From contig JAGYKR010000003.1 of assembly GCA_018401375.1 (NCBI GenBank), forward strand, positions 107,175 through 171,174: DNA of 64,000 bases, given 5' to 3'. The notes beneath the pieces are model-generated. The model saw nothing but the letters and a program-made list of their open reading frames with translations, was not told the origin of the DNA and made no database searches. Each line of letters opens with the position of its first letter. Positions within the stretch are counted from its first letter, which is position 1. Source of the stretch: Ilumatobacteraceae bacterium. GTDB taxonomy: Bacteria > Actinomycetota > Acidimicrobiia > Acidimicrobiales > Ilumatobacteraceae. This document shows, one piece after another, positions 46,108 through 57,140 of this stretch. Position numbers and translations under genes: made by a program.

Positions 46108-47424
46108 CTACTTGAGGAAGCCCTCGTAGTTACGCAGCATCAACTGGCTGTCGATCTGCCGCATCAACTCGAGGGCGACGCCCACGGAGATCAAGATGCT
46201 GGTGCCTGCGAAGGCGAACGAGTTCACACCGGCCACCCACAAGATGATGTAAGGCAGGATTGCAATCATCGCAATGAACACTGCGCCCGGCAAAGTGATG
46301 CGGTTCACGGCCTTAGCCAAGAAACGCTCGGTCTGGCCACCGGGGCGCACGCCCGGAATGAATCCACCTTGACGACGAATCTGATCGGCCTGGCGGATCG
46401 GGTCAAAGGCGATTGAGTTGTAGAAGTAGGCGAAGGCGATGATCATGAGCGCAAACAGAGTCACATAGACGATGTTTTGGCTATTAATGATGTACTGGTC
46501 CACGAAACGCACTGCTGAGCCACGCCAGCCTTCACTGGATCCGAGAAAGCTCACCATGATCGCCGGCAACAGCAGGATCGAGGAAGCGAAGATGATCGGG
46601 ATCACACCGGACTGATTCACCTTGAGCGGGATGTAGGTGTTTTGTCCACCCATCATCCGACGGCCCACCACACGTTTCGCGAACTGGACCGGAATCCGGC
46701 GTTGACCAAGTTCCACAAAGACCACGGCAATGATGATCCCGAGGGTCACCGCCACCATCACGACGAACCAGAACTCCTTATTGAGTTGCAGGATCGAATA
46801 AAAGCCGCCGGGCAAACTGGCTACGACCGAAGCAAAAATGATCATCGACATGCCGTTCCCGATGCCCCGCTGGGAGATCATCTCACCCATCCACATCAGG
46901 ACCGCGGTACCAGCCACGAGGGTCGGGATGATCAGATAGCCACGCGGCCACAGACCATCGGGGAGCAGTGGCACCGAGGGGGCCTGCACCGCCGAGTAAA
47001 ACGCACCACCACCGCCGGTGCCGAACAAGAACACGAGTACCGTGGCTTGAAGGGTGGCAAGACCGATCGTGACATAGCGGGTGTACTGCGTGATCTTGCG
47101 CTGCCCCACCGCCCCTTGCTGCTGCAGTTCTTCAAGTTTGGGGATCACCACGCCGAGCACCTGCATGATGATTGATGCGGTGATGTAGGGCATGATGCCC
47201 AACGCAAAGATCGAGAAGCTCTCAAAGGCTCCGCCCGAGAACAGATTGAACAAACCGAGCGCCCCGTCCTGAGCGCCGATGCTGAGCTGGTCGATCGCCA
47301 GGGGATCGACACCAGGGACCCGAATCGCTGCACCGACTCGATAGAGCAGGACGATGCCAAAGGTAAACAGCAGTTTGTTACGCAGGTCTGCGATCTTGAA
47401 AACGTTTTTCAAGTTGGCGATCAC
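46108..47424 (-). CDS. secY: Preprotein translocase subunit SecY
   Basis: 438 residues with ten predicted membrane helices: NVFKIADLRNKLLFTFGIVLLYRVGAAIRVPGVD at the start, GIMPYITASIIMQVL near 78 (plug/lateral gate region), RGIGNGMSMIIFASV, FVELGQRRIPVQFAKRVVG, and FYNSIAFDPIRQADQIRRQGGFIPGVRPG near 345 (the cytosolic C5 loop). Start is GTG 47424 with GAGGA nine bases upstream. 158 bp separate it from rplO, including a hairpin at 47473-47510, suggesting some independent control. Confidence 0.97.
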   Translation of the reverse strand: MIANLKNVFKIADLRNKLLFTFGIVLLYRVGAAIRVPGVDPLAIDQLSIGAQDGALGLFNLFSGGAFESFSIFALGIMPYITASIIMQVLGVVIPKLEELQQQGAVGQRKITQYTRYVTIGLATLQATVLVFLFGTGGGGAFYSAVQAPSVPLLPDGLWPRGYLIIPTLVAGTAVLMWMGEMISQRGIGNGMSMIIFASVVASLPGGFYSILQLNKEFWFVVMVAVTLGIIIAVVFVELGQRRIPVQFAKRVVGRRMMGGQNTYIPLKVNQSGVIPIIFASSILLLPAIMVSFLGSSEGWRGSAVRFVDQYIINSQNIVYVTLFALMIIAFAYFYNSIAFDPIRQADQIRRQGGFIPGVRPGGQTERFLAKAVNRITLPGAVFIAMIAILPYIILWVAGVNSFAFAGTSILISVGVALELMRQIDSQLMLRNYEGFLK

Positions 47425-47472
47425 GGCAAAGTTCCTCGGATCAGTGGGGGTGGAGTCTGTGGCGGTTGCGGC

Positions 47473-47510
47473 GTACCGCTACCCACGTCCCGAGACGCTA
47501 GCAGCGGTAC
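47473..47510 (-). promoter_or_regulatory. Hairpin in the rplO-secY gap
   Basis: GTACCGCT and AGCGGTAC form an 8-bp outer stem; inside, CGTC and GACG make a second 4-bp stem around a 4-base loop. Not followed by a T tract in the minus direction. It could be a leader element of secY or a remnant of a terminator; no family recognised. Confidence 0.35.
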
Positions 47511-47582
47511 GACCGACCATTGGAACGACCGGCACAAACGACCGGTAAGAACGAACGGATGGGCCATCGACCCAACAGTCGA

Positions 47583-48098
47583 TCAGCGGTTGGCGAACTG
47601 GTTACCCTTAACGGCCGGACGTCCGGCGCGACCCTCGGCACGGAACGGAAGTTCCACCAGGGTCACCGAACCACCGGCAGCCTCAATCGCAGACTTCGCT
47701 GCAGCTGAAACGCCGTGGGCGTGAATGTGCACCGCGCCGGAGATCTCACCACGGGCCAGAACCTTCACGAACTCTCCCTTATGAAGAAGGCCTCGGTCGA
47801 TCAGCACCTCGAGGGTGACGGTGTCCACACCGGAGTCGAGGATCTCAGAGATCACGTGCAGGTTGATCGCCCGGTACTCCACCCGGAAGGGGTTGTTGAA
47901 GCCCTTCAACTTGGGGACACGCTGTTTGAGCGGCATCTGGCCGCCTTCAAAGCCGCGGGCCACAGTGTTACGGGCGCGCTGGCCCTTCGTGCCACGGCCG
48001 GCGGTCTTACCACCCTTGCCGCCTACACCGCGTCCAACGCGCTTGGCCTTTGTGGTAGAGCCCGGAGCGGGAGAAAGATCATGAACACGCATCGTCAT
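47583..48098 (-). CDS. rplO: 50S ribosomal protein L15
   Basis: 171 residues: LSPAPGSTTKAKRVGRGVGGKGGKTAGRGTKGQRAR, GGQMPLKQRVPKLKGFNNPFRVEYRAINLHVI, and GVDTVTLEVLIDRGLLHKGEFVKVLARGEI. Slightly longer than the usual 145-150 because of the C-terminal segment after the conserved AIEAAGGSVTLVELP. Overlaps rpmD upstream by four bases. Confidence 0.96.
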   Translation of the reverse strand: MTMRVHDLSPAPGSTTKAKRVGRGVGGKGGKTAGRGTKGQRARNTVARGFEGGQMPLKQRVPKLKGFNNPFRVEYRAINLHVISEILDSGVDTVTLEVLIDRGLLHKGEFVKVLARGEISGAVHIHAHGVSAAAKSAIEAAGGSVTLVELPFRAEGRAGRPAVKGNQFANR

Positions 48099-48298
48099 TC
48101 GCCTTTGGTGGATGCCGACTCGGTGACGGTGATCAGGTGGGGAACACGAGCGATCATGCCCCGGATCTCCGGGCGGTCCGGCAGTGAGTTGGTTTTACCG
48201 ATTCGACCCAGACCGAGCGCCCGCAGGGTGCCTTTGGTCTTGGGCTTGGACCCAATGCTGGAGCGCACCTGAGTCACAGTGATGGTGTTCTCGCTCAT
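48095..48298 (-). CDS. rpmD: 50S ribosomal protein L30
   Basis: 67 residues: [53 protein letters not shown], a complete L30 with a few extra residues at the end. Overlaps rpsE and rplO by four bases on each side (ATGA). Confidence 0.95.
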   Translation of the reverse strand: MSENTITVTQVRSSIGSKPKTKGTLRALGLGRIGKTNSLPDRPEIRGMIARVPHLITVTESASTKGE

Positions 48299-48897
48299 GA
48301 TGATGCTCCTGTGGATGTCTCAGACGACGGCCGGTGGCCACCGGAACGCTGACGCTCCTCGTAAGCCTTGAGCATGCCTTTCGGAACGAAAGTATCCGCA
48401 GCGAGGCCACGGCGACGAGCTACCTCGTCGGGCCGCTGCAAAGACTTGAGGCCTTGAATCGTGGCCCGGGCCACGTTGATGTGATTGGCCGAGCCGAGGG
48501 ACTTACACAACACGTCATGTACGCCCGCCTCTTCCAAGATGATCCGAGCAGCGCCACCGGCGATCACACCGGTACCGGGTGCTGCCGGTTTCATCATCAC
48601 TCGGCCACCACCGGTGGAACCGAGCACCTCGTGGGTGATTGTGCTGCCAGCCAAAGCCACATCAAAGAGATTGCGCTTCGCTTCCTCGGTGCCCTTTTGA
48701 ATCGCGAGCGGCACCTCTTTGGCTTTGCCGTAGCCAAGACCGACCCGACCGTTGCCGTCACCGACCACGACGAGAGCAGTGAAGGAGAACCGACGACCAC
48801 CCTTGACCACCTTGGCCACGCGGTTGATAGTGATCACGCGAGATTCGCGCAGCCCACCCTCATCGACTTGGGCGTTAACATTTGCTCCGTTAGACAT
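48295..48897 (-). CDS. rpsE: 30S ribosomal protein S5
   Basis: 200 residues. The double-stranded RNA-binding region [62 protein letters not shown] and the C-terminal [52 protein letters not shown] sequence are present. Ala/Thr/Ser-rich tail of about 20 residues. ATGA overlap with rplR. Confidence 0.96.
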   Translation of the reverse strand: MSNGANVNAQVDEGGLRESRVITINRVAKVVKGGRRFSFTALVVVGDGNGRVGLGYGKAKEVPLAIQKGTEEAKRNLFDVALAGSTITHEVLGSTGGGRVMMKPAAPGTGVIAGGAARIILEEAGVHDVLCKSLGSANHINVARATIQGLKSLQRPDEVARRRGLAADTFVPKGMLKAYEERQRSGGHRPSSETSTGASS

Positions 48898-49265
48898 CAG
48901 AACTCCAAACCAGCTTCACGGGCGGCGGCAGCCACCGCTGCAATACGGCCGTGGTAGGCGAACCCACCACGATCAAAAACCACGGTTGTGATTCCGGCGG
49001 CCTGAGCGCGCTCGGCGATCACAGTGCCTACCCGGGTGGCAGCATCCACTGAACTGCCCGAACCCGCAGAACGGAAATCGGCTTCAACAGTGGAGACAGC
49101 AGCGAGCGTGCGACCGGATTCGTCGTCGATCAACTGCACGTTGAGGTGCTTGTTGGAACGATAGACAGCCAAGCGGGGCCGGGCAGCGGTGCCGTGGATC
49201 TTCTTACGCACACGCCGGTGACGGCGGATACGGCCCTCGCGACGGTATTTGGCAATATCACTCAT
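48897..49265 (-). CDS. rplR: 50S ribosomal protein L18
   Basis: 122 residues: [48 protein letters not shown], and [41 protein letters not shown], canonical L18 that binds 5S rRNA. 34 bp after rplF. Confidence 0.97.
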   Translation of the reverse strand: MSDIAKYRREGRIRRHRRVRKKIHGTAARPRLAVYRSNKHLNVQLIDDESGRTLAAVSTVEADFRSAGSGSSVDAATRVGTVIAERAQAAGITTVVFDRGGFAYHGRIAAVAAAAREAGLEF

Positions 49266-49299
49266 TGGAACATCTCCGAAGTCTCAAACGACACCGACA

Positions 49300-49842
49300 T
49301 CACTTCTTGCCGGTCTTGCCGGCCTTGCGCAGAACGCGCTCGCCGGAATAACGAACGCCCTTGCCCTTATAAGGCTCAGGCTTACGAATGCTGCGAATGT
49401 TGGCGGCCACCTGACCGACAACTTCTTTATCGATACCCGACACCACGATCTGGGTGGCAGTGGGCACCTCAAAAGAGATTCCCTCGGGGGCTTTGACATT
49501 GACCGGGTGGCTAAACCCGAGAGCCAACTTCAAAGCGTTAGACCCCTGTGCCTCGGCCCGATAGCCGACGCCGACGATGTCGAGTTGGCGCTTAAACCCT
49601 TCGGTCACGCCCACGACCATGTTGTTGACCAGACTCCGAGTCAGACCGTGCATCGCACGATTCTCCCGGGCGTCATCGGGGCGCTCCACAAGAAGCTGGT
49701 CCCCTTCTTGACGCACGGTGATCTGGCCGGGGATTTCCCGGGAGAGTTGGCCCTTGGGGCCCTTCACAGAGATAGTGCGGCCCGACAGGGCGACATCCAC
49801 TCCGGAAGGAACGGTGATGGGGGCTTTACCAATTCGTGACAT
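49300..49842 (-). CDS. rplF: 50S ribosomal protein L6
   Basis: 180 residues: [117 protein letters not shown]. Complete L6 with its duplicated fold. Confidence 0.97.
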   Translation of the reverse strand: MSRIGKAPITVPSGVDVALSGRTISVKGPKGQLSREIPGQITVRQEGDQLLVERPDDARENRAMHGLTRSLVNNMVVGVTEGFKRQLDIVGVGYRAEAQGSNALKLALGFSHPVNVKAPEGISFEVPTATQIVVSGIDKEVVGQVAANIRSIRKPEPYKGKGVRYSGERVLRKAGKTGKK

Positions 49843-49893
49843 GACGGATTCCTCGATGCGATCTACGGGCTACATCAACGCTTGAGCGCTGAA

Positions 49894-50295
49894 TCACCAG
49901 ACGTAACAGAGCACTTCGCCGCCCACGTTGCGCCGGCGCGCCTCGCGGTCGGTCATGAGCCCCTGGCTGGTCGAGAGCACGGCGACGCCAAGGCCACCGA
50001 GCACCCGCGGGATGGTGTCGGACTTGCGGTACACCCGCAAACCCGGCGTGGAGATACGGCGCAGGCCTGAGATCGTGCGGGCACGTTCTGAGGAATACTT
50101 CATCTGAATGGTGAGGACATCGCCCGGGCCTTTTGTGGCCGGGGAGACATCAAATCCAACGATGAAGCCCTCTTGCTCAAGGATCTTGGCGAGAGCCACC
50201 TTCTGCTTAGACGAGGGCATCCGCACCTCATCATGCATTGCAGTATTTGCGTTGCGGACACGGGTCAGCATGTCGGCGATTGGGTCAGTCAGCAT
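49894..50295 (-). CDS. rpsH: 30S ribosomal protein S8
   Basis: 133 residues: [45 protein letters not shown] and the conserved C-terminal [38 protein letters not shown]8 is the known translational repressor of the spc operon in E. coli. Nine bp after rpsN. Confidence 0.97.
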   Translation of the reverse strand: MLTDPIADMLTRVRNANTAMHDEVRMPSSKQKVALAKILEQEGFIVGFDVSPATKGPGDVLTIQMKYSSERARTISGLRRISTPGLRVYRKSDTIPRVLGGLGVAVLSTSQGLMTDREARRRNVGGEVLCYVW

Positions 50296-50304
50296 GTCTT
50301 CTCC

Positions 50305-50490
50305 TCACCAGCTCGACTTCGTCAGGCCAGGGATCTCACCTGCGTGGGCCAGTTCTCGCAGGCACACACGACAGAGTCCAAACTTGCGGTACACCGAACG
50401 GGCGCGACCGCAGCGGCGGCAGCGGGTGTATGCCCGAACCTTGAACTTGGGCTTGCCATTTGCTTTGTTGATCAGTGCTTTTTTGGCCAT
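50305..50490 (-). CDS. rpsN: 30S ribosomal protein S14, zinc type (rpsZ)
   Basis: 61 residues: [61 protein letters not shown], where two CxxC pairs (24-27, 40-43) bind zinc. This is the short type Z S14 found in spc operons of actinobacteria and firmicutes. Confidence 0.97.
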   Translation of the reverse strand: MAKKALINKANGKPKFKVRAYTRCRRCGRARSVYRKFGLCRVCLRELAHAGEIPGLTKSSW

Positions 50491-50556
50491 CTCAGTCGTC
50501 CAGGTTCAGTCCAGCGAATTCAGTTCGCAATACGGGGCGCAACTCATCTGCAGCGC

Positions 50557-51201
50557 TCACTTTCTCTTGCCCTTGCCACCATGACCCGGGCCACGCTTCT
50601 TTTTCCGGCGTGGCTCGTTGTCTGCGTCCTCACCCTTTTTGAAGGGGAAACCAAACGCATCGAGCAATGCCTTGCCACCTTCATCGGTGAACGATGTCGT
50701 CACGATCGTGATGTCCATGCCGCGAGGTACGTCCACCCGGTCGTAATCAATCTCGGGAAACACCGTCTGGTCCTTGAGACCAAAGGTGTAGTTCCCATGG
50801 CCATCCCAGGAGTGGGCCGGCAGACCACGGAAGTCGCGAATACGGGGAATCGCCACGGCGATCAAACGATCGAGAAACTCCCACATGCGGTCACCGCGCA
50901 AGGTCACTTTCGTGCCGATCGCTTGACCCTCACGGAGCTTGAAACCGGCGATGGAAGTCTTGGCCTTGGTGATGATCGGCTTTTGGCCGGCGATCAGGGC
51001 AAGCTCGGACGCAGCGCTCTCGAGCAGCGAGGGCTGCTGAGTTGCACGACCCACACCCATATTGATCACGATCTTTTCGAGGCCAGGGACCTGCATCACG
51101 TTGGCGATACCGAGCTCAGCCTTCAAAGCGGCCTTGATCTCTTCGTTGTAGCGAACCTTGAGGCGTGGTGCCTCGATGGTCGATGTCTGTATTTCCGACA
51201 T
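50557..51201 (-). CDS. rplE: 50S ribosomal protein L5
   Basis: 214 residues: [100 protein letters not shown] and [12 protein letters not shown] basic 30-residue tail ([27 protein letters not shown]) extends past the usual end near 180. ATGA overlap with rplX; 66 bp before rpsN. Confidence 0.96.
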   Translation of the reverse strand: MSEIQTSTIEAPRLKVRYNEEIKAALKAELGIANVMQVPGLEKIVINMGVGRATQQPSLLESAASELALIAGQKPIITKAKTSIAGFKLREGQAIGTKVTLRGDRMWEFLDRLIAVAIPRIRDFRGLPAHSWDGHGNYTFGLKDQTVFPEIDYDRVDVPRGMDITIVTTSFTDEGGKALLDAFGFPFKKGEDADNEPRRKKKRGPGHGGKGKRK

Positions 51202-51503
51202 CAGATCACCTCTCCTGAGGGACGAGCCACGCGGACTTTGTTACCCTCGGCGTCGACTGCGTAGCCGACCCGGACGGTGTCGCCCTTGTGGACCAACATG
51301 ACGTTGCTGGCATGGATTGGCATGTCGAGATCGATGATGCCGGACTTCTCATTGGCCTTGCGGGCCTTCTGGTGCTTGGATGCGGTATTGACTCCGGCCA
51401 CGACGACTTTGTTATCGGTGGGCATAACCCGCTCGATGACGCCCTCTTTGCCTTTGTCCTTACCGGTGATCACACGCACGGTGTCACCTTTCCTGAGTTT
51501 CAT
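51201..51503 (-). CDS. rplX: 50S ribosomal protein L24
   Basis: 100 residues: [47 protein letters not shown] (KOW motif), [17 protein letters not shown] and the final [12 protein letters not shown]. One bp after rplN. Confidence 0.97.
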   Translation of the reverse strand: MKLRKGDTVRVITGKDKGKEGVIERVMPTDNKVVVAGVNTASKHQKARKANEKSGIIDLDMPIHASNVMLVHKGDTVRVGYAVDAEGNKVRVARPSGEVI

Positions 51504-51504
51504 C

Positions 51505-51873
51505 TCAGATCACCTCCGGTGCGAGCGACACGATGCGCATGAACTTGCGGTCGCGCAGTTCACGACCCACCGGGCCGAAGATGCGAGTGCCACGCGGCGT
51601 CAAGTCGTCCTTGATCAGCACAGCGGCGTTCTCGTCGAAGCGGATGTAACTGCCGTCGGGGCGACGCTTCTCCTTTTTGGTGCGCACGACCACGCACTTG
51701 ACCACGTCGCCCTTCTTCACGCCGGCGCCAGGGATCGCATCCTTGACGGTGGCCACGAAGATGTCTCCGATGGAGGCATACCGGCGGCGAGTACCACCGA
51801 GCACCTTGATCACGAGTACTTCTTTGGCCCCAGAGTTGTCGGCAACCCGTAGACGGGTTTCCTGCTGAATCAT
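51505..51873 (-). CDS. rplN: 50S ribosomal protein L14
   Basis: 122 residues: [87 protein letters not shown], universal L14. Start overlaps the rpsQ stop as ATGA. Confidence 0.98.
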   Translation of the reverse strand: MIQQETRLRVADNSGAKEVLVIKVLGGTRRRYASIGDIFVATVKDAIPGAGVKKGDVVKCVVVRTKKEKRRPDGSYIRFDENAAVLIKDDLTPRGTRIFGPVGRELRDRKFMRIVSLAPEVI

Positions 51874-52145
51874 TTGGCACGCTCCAAGATCTCCACGACG
51901 CGCCAGCGCTTCGTCTTGCTGAGCGGGCGGGTCTCCATGACCTTGACCCGATCGCCCACGTTGAGGTCGTTGGACTCATCGTGGACATAGAGACGCTTAG
52001 TGCGCTGAACGAACTTGTTGTAACGGGGATGGCGGACCTTTTCGATCACGGCCAGTACCGCAGTGCGGTCCATCGCATTGGACACCACGGTGCCCTCTCG
52101 GACCTTGCGTGCAGCGCGTGCTGCGTCGGAGGTTGTTTCAGACAT
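51870..52145 (-). CDS. rpsQ: 30S ribosomal protein S17
   Basis: 91 residues from ATG 52145: [92 protein letters not shown] longer frame upstream lacks homology. 13 bp after rpmC. Confidence 0.96.
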   Translation of the reverse strand: MSETTSDAARAARKVREGTVVSNAMDRTAVLAVIEKVRHPRYNKFVQRTKRLYVHDESNDLNVGDRVKVMETRPLSKTKRWRVVEILERAK

Positions 52146-52158
52146 TTGATTCACCGTC

Positions 52159-52374
52159 TCACTTGAGGTTCTCTGCGGCAGCGATCTCTCGCTGACGGAT
52201 GAGGGTGTTGATCCGAGCGATCTGCCGACGAGCGGCGTTGATCTCGGCTGTGTTCTCGAGCTGACCGGTGGCATGGCGGAAGCGCAGGTTCAGTGCCTCC
52301 TGCTTGGTTGCCACCAATTCATCGTGGAGTTCAGTGATCTCCATGTCCTTGATATCTGACTGCTTACGTGCCAT
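52159..52374 (-). CDS. rpmC: 50S ribosomal protein L29
   Basis: 71 residues: [57 protein letters not shown], a helical hairpin typical of L29. Nine bp after rplP. Confidence 0.96.
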   Translation of the reverse strand: MARKQSDIKDMEITELHDELVATKQEALNLRFRHATGQLENTAEINAARRQIARINTLIRQREIAAAENLK

Positions 52375-52383
52375 CTCGATACC

Positions 52384-52800
52384 TCAGATCTGCTCTTCGC
52401 GCGAAATCACTCGCGCTTTCATCGGGAGCTTCTGGATCGCCTTGTTCATGGCGATCCGAGCTTGCTCCTCGTTGGGGAAAGACAGTTCGAAGATGATCCG
52501 ACCAGGTCGGACCACGGCCACCCAGAACTCCGGGTTGCCCTTGCCCGAGCCCATGCGGGTCTCGGCCGGCTTCTTCGTGACGGGCTTGTCCGGGAAAACG
52601 TTGATCCAGACCTTGCCACCACGCTTGATGGAGCGGGTCATGGCGATACGAGCAGCCTCGATCTGACGGGCGGTTAACCAGCCCGGCTCGAGGACCTGAA
52701 TCCCGTATTCACCAAAGGCGAGATTGGCTCCACCCTTAGTGAGGCCCTTTGTCCGGCCTCGATGGTGCTTACGATGCGCAACTTTGCGTGGCATCAACAT
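52384..52800 (-). CDS. rplP: 50S ribosomal protein L16
   Basis: 138 residues: [105 protein letters not shown], near-universal L16. 18 bp after rpsC. Confidence 0.98.
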   Translation of the reverse strand: MLMPRKVAHRKHHRGRTKGLTKGGANLAFGEYGIQVLEPGWLTARQIEAARIAMTRSIKRGGKVWINVFPDKPVTKKPAETRMGSGKGNPEFWVAVVRPGRIIFELSFPNEEQARIAMNKAIQKLPMKARVISREEQI

Positions 52801-52818
52801 GATGAGTCCTCCAACCGC

Positions 52819-53700
52819 TCAGTCCTCCGCACGGAAATGCGGAGTCTCGGAACCCTCGTGGGTTCGGCGGGCAATGTCTTCTTCCTCGTCGAGCAACTTC
52901 TCGAGTTCGGGATCGGCTTCTTTCAGCAGTGGGGCGACTTCGGCCTCTACGACAGCCTCTTTACGACGGGCTGTGGACGACACCACTCGCTTCGGCTCGG
53001 TGGACTGACCGGAGGTCTCCCCCACGGCCATCGCCGCCTCGCGAAGGATCTTGTCATCGCTCACCGACTTGTAAGGCAAAATATCACCCTTATAGATCCA
53101 CACTTTGACGCCCACCCGGCCACTTGAGGTCTTCGCCTCACGGAAGCCGTAGTCAATGTCGGCACGCAAGGTGTGCAAGGGCACGCGACCCTCGCGGTAC
53201 CACTCGGTCCGACTCATCTCGGCGCCTCCGAGACGTCCCGAACATTGCACCCGAATACCAAGGGCACCAGCGCGTTGGGCATTTTGGACGGCACGCTTCA
53301 TGGCCCGGCGGAATGCAATCCGGTTAGCGAGCTGGTCAGCGACACCCTGAGCGATCAAAGCCGCATCTAGTTCGGGAGACTTGATCTCCACGATATTGAG
53401 CTGAATCTTCGGGTTACCCGTGATGTCGGTAATCAGCGTGCGAAGTTCATCGGCCTGGGCTCCACGACGACCAATCACGATGCCGGGACGAGCGGTGTGG
53501 ACATCCACCCGCACCTTGTCCCGGGTGCGCTCGATCTCGATCCGGCTGATCGCAGCAGACTCGAGGCGAGTCATGATGGTCTCGCGGATCTGCCAATCCT
53601 CGGTCAGATACTGCTTGTACTGACGCTCAGAGAACCAGCGGCTCTTCCAATCGGTGGAGACTCCGAGACGGAATCCGTAGGGGTTGATCTTCTGACCCAT
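52819..53700 (-). CDS. rpsC: 30S ribosomal protein S3
   Basis: 293 residues. [42 protein letters not shown], the KH domain [17 protein letters not shown] and the C-terminal domain [42 protein letters not shown]...[11 protein letters not shown]. After residue 215 an acidic tail of about 78 residues follows ([28 protein letters not shown] type), as in several actinobacteria. Stop/start overlap with rplV by one base. Confidence 0.97.
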   Translation of the reverse strand: MGQKINPYGFRLGVSTDWKSRWFSERQYKQYLTEDWQIRETIMTRLESAAISRIEIERTRDKVRVDVHTARPGIVIGRRGAQADELRTLITDITGNPKIQLNIVEIKSPELDAALIAQGVADQLANRIAFRRAMKRAVQNAQRAGALGIRVQCSGRLGGAEMSRTEWYREGRVPLHTLRADIDYGFREAKTSSGRVGVKVWIYKGDILPYKSVSDDKILREAAMAVGETSGQSTEPKRVVSSTARRKEAVVEAEVAPLLKEADPELEKLLDEEEDIARRTHEGSETPHFRAED

Positions 53701-54395
53701 TACTGGTTGTCCTTCTCGTCAGCGGTCTCGTCAGCGGTCTCATCAGCGGCGACTTCGGCGGAATCTTCGGCGGAATCTTCGGCGGCCGGTGTCTCCTCGA
53801 CTGTGGCTGCTTCGGTCTCGAGATCCTCGGCCGCTTCGGCTGCCTCATCGGCGATCTCTTCAGCGACCTCTGCCGCCTCAACGGCGTCGATCTGTTCGGT
53901 GGCTTCAGCGGCACGTTCACGGCTGCGCTCCACCCGAGCCCGACGGCTCGGGGTAGGACGACCACCAGTAGTGACGCGAGCTTGACGCGCTTGGACTACT
54001 TGGAGGCGATCCTCGGCCATCCGAGCAACGATCACCGTGATGTGGCAGGTCCGCTTACGGATCCGACTCGCACGGCCACGGGCCCGAGGGCGGAAACGAC
54101 GCATGGTCGGACCCTCATCGGCGAAACACGCGATGACGAACAACTCATCGGGGTCTTGTCCGTCGTTGTTGACCGCATTGGCCACGGCGCTTGCAAGAAC
54201 TTTGCGGACGTCACGAGCGATACCACGCTCGGTGAAAGCCAGCACTTCGTCGGCCTTCTTGACATCGAGTCCACGGATCAGGTCAAGAACGACCCGGGCT
54301 TTGCGAGCAGAGGACCGCACATGCTTGGCGGTGGCCTTGGTGCCGGAGCGCTCACCAATAACGGTGGCGCCCTCGTTGAGCTTCGGACCATTCAT
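53700..54395 (-). CDS. rplV: 50S ribosomal protein L22 with long acidic tail
   Basis: 231 residues. The normal L22 body (about 15-130) has [56 protein letters not shown] and [27 protein letters not shown] tail of about 85 residues follows, basic first ([17 protein letters not shown]), then Ala/Glu/Asp-rich with DNA-level repeats (EDSAEDSAE, then [12 protein letters not shown]). L22 is usually 110-130 residues. The tail would leave the ribosome near the tunnel exit. Shared one-base boundary with rpsC and rpsS. Confidence 0.95.
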   Translation of the reverse strand: MNGPKLNEGATVIGERSGTKATAKHVRSSARKARVVLDLIRGLDVKKADEVLAFTERGIARDVRKVLASAVANAVNNDGQDPDELFVIACFADEGPTMRRFRPRARGRASRIRKRTCHITVIVARMAEDRLQVVQARQARVTTGGRPTPSRRARVERSRERAAEATEQIDAVEAAEVAEEIADEAAEAAEDLETEAATVEETPAAEDSAEDSAEVAADETADETADEKDNQ

Positions 54396-54679
54396 CAGCG
54401 ACGACCCCGCGTGTTCTTTTCTTGACCGGCGTGGTACTTAAAGGTACGAGTCGGGCTGAATTCTCCGAGTTTGTGACCCACCATGGACTCGGTGACATAC
54501 ACCGGCACATGCTTACGACCGTCATGAACGGCGATGGTGTGGCCCACCATGTCGGGAATGATTGTGGACCGGCGGGACCAGGTCTTAATGACCTTGCGCT
54601 CGCCGGCGGCGTTCTGGGCATCCACTTTGGCAAGCAGATGGTCGTCCACGAAGGGACCCTTTTTGAGACTACGCGACAT
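54395..54679 (-). CDS. rpsS: 30S ribosomal protein S19
   Basis: 94 residues: [85 protein letters not shown], universal S19. 30 bp after rplB. Confidence 0.98.
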   Translation of the reverse strand: MSRSLKKGPFVDDHLLAKVDAQNAAGERKVIKTWSRRSTIIPDMVGHTIAVHDGRKHVPVYVTESMVGHKLGEFSPTRTFKYHAGQEKNTRGRR

Positions 54680-54709
54680 GACTGTGTTCCCTCTTCCTGG
54701 TCCTCACGC

Positions 54710-55546
54710 TTACCGGCGACCCTTGCCGCTGCGGCGACGACGGACGATGAGTTTGCTCGACGCCTTGTTCTTGTTACGAGTACGGCCTTCTGGCTTACCC
54801 CACGGGGACACCGCAGGACGGCCACCGGAGGTACGGCCCTCACCACCACCGAGTGGGTGGTCGACCGGGTTCATGGCCACACCGCGAGTCTGGGGGCGAA
54901 CGCCCTTCCAGCGGTTACGGCCGGCCTTGCCGATCTTGATCAGTTCGTGCTCGGAGTTACCGACCTCGCCTACGGTTGCCCGACAGTCGATCAGTACTCG
55001 ACGCATTTCCGTGGAGGGCATACGCAAGGTGGCGAAGTCGCCGTCCTTCGCTACGAGCTGAACTGCGATGCCTGCCGAGCGGCCGATCTTGCCGCCCTGA
55101 CCGGGTCGCAACTCCACGTTGTGGACCACGGTGCCGACGGGGATGTACCGCAGCGGCATTGCGTTACCGGGCTTGATGTCGGCGCCTTGGCCACTCGAGA
55201 TGCGGTCCCCCACCGAAAGACCCTTGGGAGCCAAGATGTAGGCCTTCTCGCCGTCTGCGTAATGCAACAGGGCGATCCGACAGGTGCGGTTGGGGTCATA
55301 TTCGATAGCGGCAACTTTGGCAAACACGCCATCTTTGGTGCGCTTGAAGTCCACCATGCGGTAGCGCTGTTTGTGTCCGCCACCGCGATGGCGAGCGGTC
55401 TTGCGGCCATAACTGTTACGACCACCAGTCTTGGACTTGGTGGCGAGCAGCGATTTGGTCGGCGCGGTCCTCGTGATCTCAGAGAAGTCAGAGGAGGTCT
55501 GGGCGCGGCGGCCGGGGCTAGTTGGTTTGCGGGAGCGAATACCCAT
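54710..55546 (-). CDS. rplB: 50S ribosomal protein L2
   Basis: 278 residues from ATG 55546: [91 protein letters not shown], and the peptidyl-transferase loop [31 protein letters not shown]. Frame extends upstream but only this start matches the family. Confidence 0.98.
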   Translation of the reverse strand: MGIRSRKPTSPGRRAQTSSDFSEITRTAPTKSLLATKSKTGGRNSYGRKTARHRGGGHKQRYRMVDFKRTKDGVFAKVAAIEYDPNRTCRIALLHYADGEKAYILAPKGLSVGDRISSGQGADIKPGNAMPLRYIPVGTVVHNVELRPGQGGKIGRSAGIAVQLVAKDGDFATLRMPSTEMRRVLIDCRATVGEVGNSEHELIKIGKAGRNRWKGVRPQTRGVAMNPVDHPLGGGEGRTSGGRPAVSPWGKPEGRTRNKNKASSKLIVRRRRSGKGRR

Positions 55547-55553
55547 GGTGACC

Positions 55554-55841
55554 TCAGTTCTCGAACAACGGGATTTCACCCGTTGCCAGCGTGACGATGG
55601 CGCGCTTTGTATCAGGCTTCTGCCCCATCCGGTTGGTTCCCCGGGTCCGGCGACGCTTGCCCTTGCGGTTGAGGGTGTTGACCTTGTAGACCTCAACACC
55701 CCAGATGGCCTCGACAGCGTCGCGGATCTCAGGCTTCGTGGCCGACGGGTGCACCTTGAAGGTGTAGACCCCAGTCTCGATAAGGGCGTAGCTCTTCTCG
55801 GAGACCACGGGGGCGATGATGATGTCGCGAGGATCTTTCAT
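55554..55841 (-). CDS. rplW: 50S ribosomal protein L23
   Basis: 95 residues: [84 protein letters not shown]. Binding site for trigger factor and SRP at the tunnel exit. ATG 55841; one bp after rplD. Confidence 0.96.
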   Translation of the reverse strand: MKDPRDIIIAPVVSEKSYALIETGVYTFKVHPSATKPEIRDAVEAIWGVEVYKVNTLNRKGKRRRTRGTNRMGQKPDTKRAIVTLATGEIPLFEN

Positions 55842-55842
55842 C

Positions 55843-56466
55843 TCAGTTGCTCTCCGACTGTGAGGAGGGGACGGTGGCCTGACTGAACAAGATCCAGTCA
55901 TTGGACAACACGTCGTAGGCGTTGAGTTCGCCTGGGGTGATCAACTGGACCTCGGGGATGTTGCGAAAGCTGAGCGCTGTCGTTGCGTCCTCACGGGCGA
56001 TAACTACCAGCACACGACCCTCAATCCCAAGCGAACCAAGTGCTGCGATTGCGTTCTTCGTGCTTGGCTGGTCCCACCCGAAGTTGTCGACCACGACGAT
56101 GCGACCCTCATTGGCCCGATCCGACAGAGCGGATCGCAGGGCCAACCGAATCATTTTCTTCGGGGTCTTTTGGGCGTAGGAACGCGGCTTGGGCCCGAGG
56201 GCCACGCCACCACCAGTGAAATGCGGTGCACGAATTGAGCCCTGACGAGCGTTACCGGTGCCTTTTTGGCGATACGGCTTAATACCGCCGCCCCTGACAT
56301 CGGCACGCGTCTTGGTGCTCTGGGTACCAGCCCGGCGCCGAGCGAGCTGCGCCGTCACCACCTGGTGCATCACGGGAACATTGGGCTGAACGCCGAAAAT
56401 GGACTCATCGAGAGCGATGCTCCCGGCTTCTCCACCAGAGATCTTTTTTACGGTCAACTGTGGCAT
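55843..56466 (-). CDS. rplD: 50S ribosomal protein L4
   Basis: 207 residues: [97 protein letters not shown]4 is the autogenous regulator of the S10 operon in E. coli. Four bp after rplC. Confidence 0.97.
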   Translation of the reverse strand: MPQLTVKKISGGEAGSIALDESIFGVQPNVPVMHQVVTAQLARRRAGTQSTKTRADVRGGGIKPYRQKGTGNARQGSIRAPHFTGGGVALGPKPRSYAQKTPKKMIRLALRSALSDRANEGRIVVVDNFGWDQPSTKNAIAALGSLGIEGRVLVVIAREDATTALSFRNIPEVQLITPGELNAYDVLSNDWILFSQATVPSSQSESN

Positions 56467-56470
56467 GGGA

Positions 56471-57118
56471 TCAGGACTCCTTCACCGCGACTTTGACCGC
56501 GTTACGAACGATCACGACGCCGCCGTTGGGGCCCGGAACCGAACCCTTGACGATCAACAACTTGCGTTCGGGATCAGATTCCACGACCTCGAGGTTGAGG
56601 GTGGTCACCTGCTGGTGTCCCATGTGCCCCGACATCCGGACACCTTTAAACACGCGTCCGGGGAATGAACAGGACCCGATGGCGCCCGGAACGCGGTGGC
56701 TCTTGTGGTTACCGTGGCTGGCGCCCTGGCCGCGGAAGTTGTGACGCTTCATCGTGCCGGCGAAACCCTTACCACGGCTGATAGCCGAGACATCCACTTT
56801 GGTTCCGGCTGCGAGTAGTTCGGCGCTAATCTCTTGGCCCACCTCGTAACCATCCACATTGTCCACCCGGAGCTCCACGAGGCGCTCGCCCGGGGCGACA
56901 TCGGCCTTGGCGTAGTGCCCGGCCTCCGGACGGGTCAGTTTCTTGACGTCACGCTGCCCGTACGTCACCTGCAGGGCGCTGTATCCGTCACGTTCTGGCG
57001 TCTTGATCTGCACGATGCGCATGGGCTCAACACGCAACACGGTCACCGGAATGACCTTGTCGTCGACCCACTTCTGCGTCATGCCGACCTTTTCGCCGAC
57101 GATCGCTTTTTGTGCCAT
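56471..57118 (-). CDS. rplC: 50S ribosomal protein L3, first gene of the local S10 operon
   Basis: 215 residues: MAQKAIVGEKVGMTQKWVDDKVIPVTVLRVEPMRIVQIKT, GKGFAGTMKRHNFRGQGASHGNHKSHRVPGAIGSCSFPGRVFKGVRMSGHMGHQQVTTLNLEVVESDPERKLLIVKGSVPGPNGGVVIVR. Normally preceded directly by rpsJ, but here rpsJ lies 6.5 kb upstream and the sequence before ATG 57118 is a leader of three hairpins. TAAGGA stands 10 bp before the start. Confidence 0.97.
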   Translation of the reverse strand: MAQKAIVGEKVGMTQKWVDDKVIPVTVLRVEPMRIVQIKTPERDGYSALQVTYGQRDVKKLTRPEAGHYAKADVAPGERLVELRVDNVDGYEVGQEISAELLAAGTKVDVSAISRGKGFAGTMKRHNFRGQGASHGNHKSHRVPGAIGSCSFPGRVFKGVRMSGHMGHQQVTTLNLEVVESDPERKLLIVKGSVPGPNGGVVIVRNAVKVAVKES

Positions 57119-57140
57119 GGCGGCTGTTCCTTATCGGTCC

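Noticed and set aside
50173..51264. 363-codon plus-strand frame opposite rplE, rplX and rpsN
   Set aside because: Crosses three conserved ribosomal genes in antisense; composition is that of a shadow.
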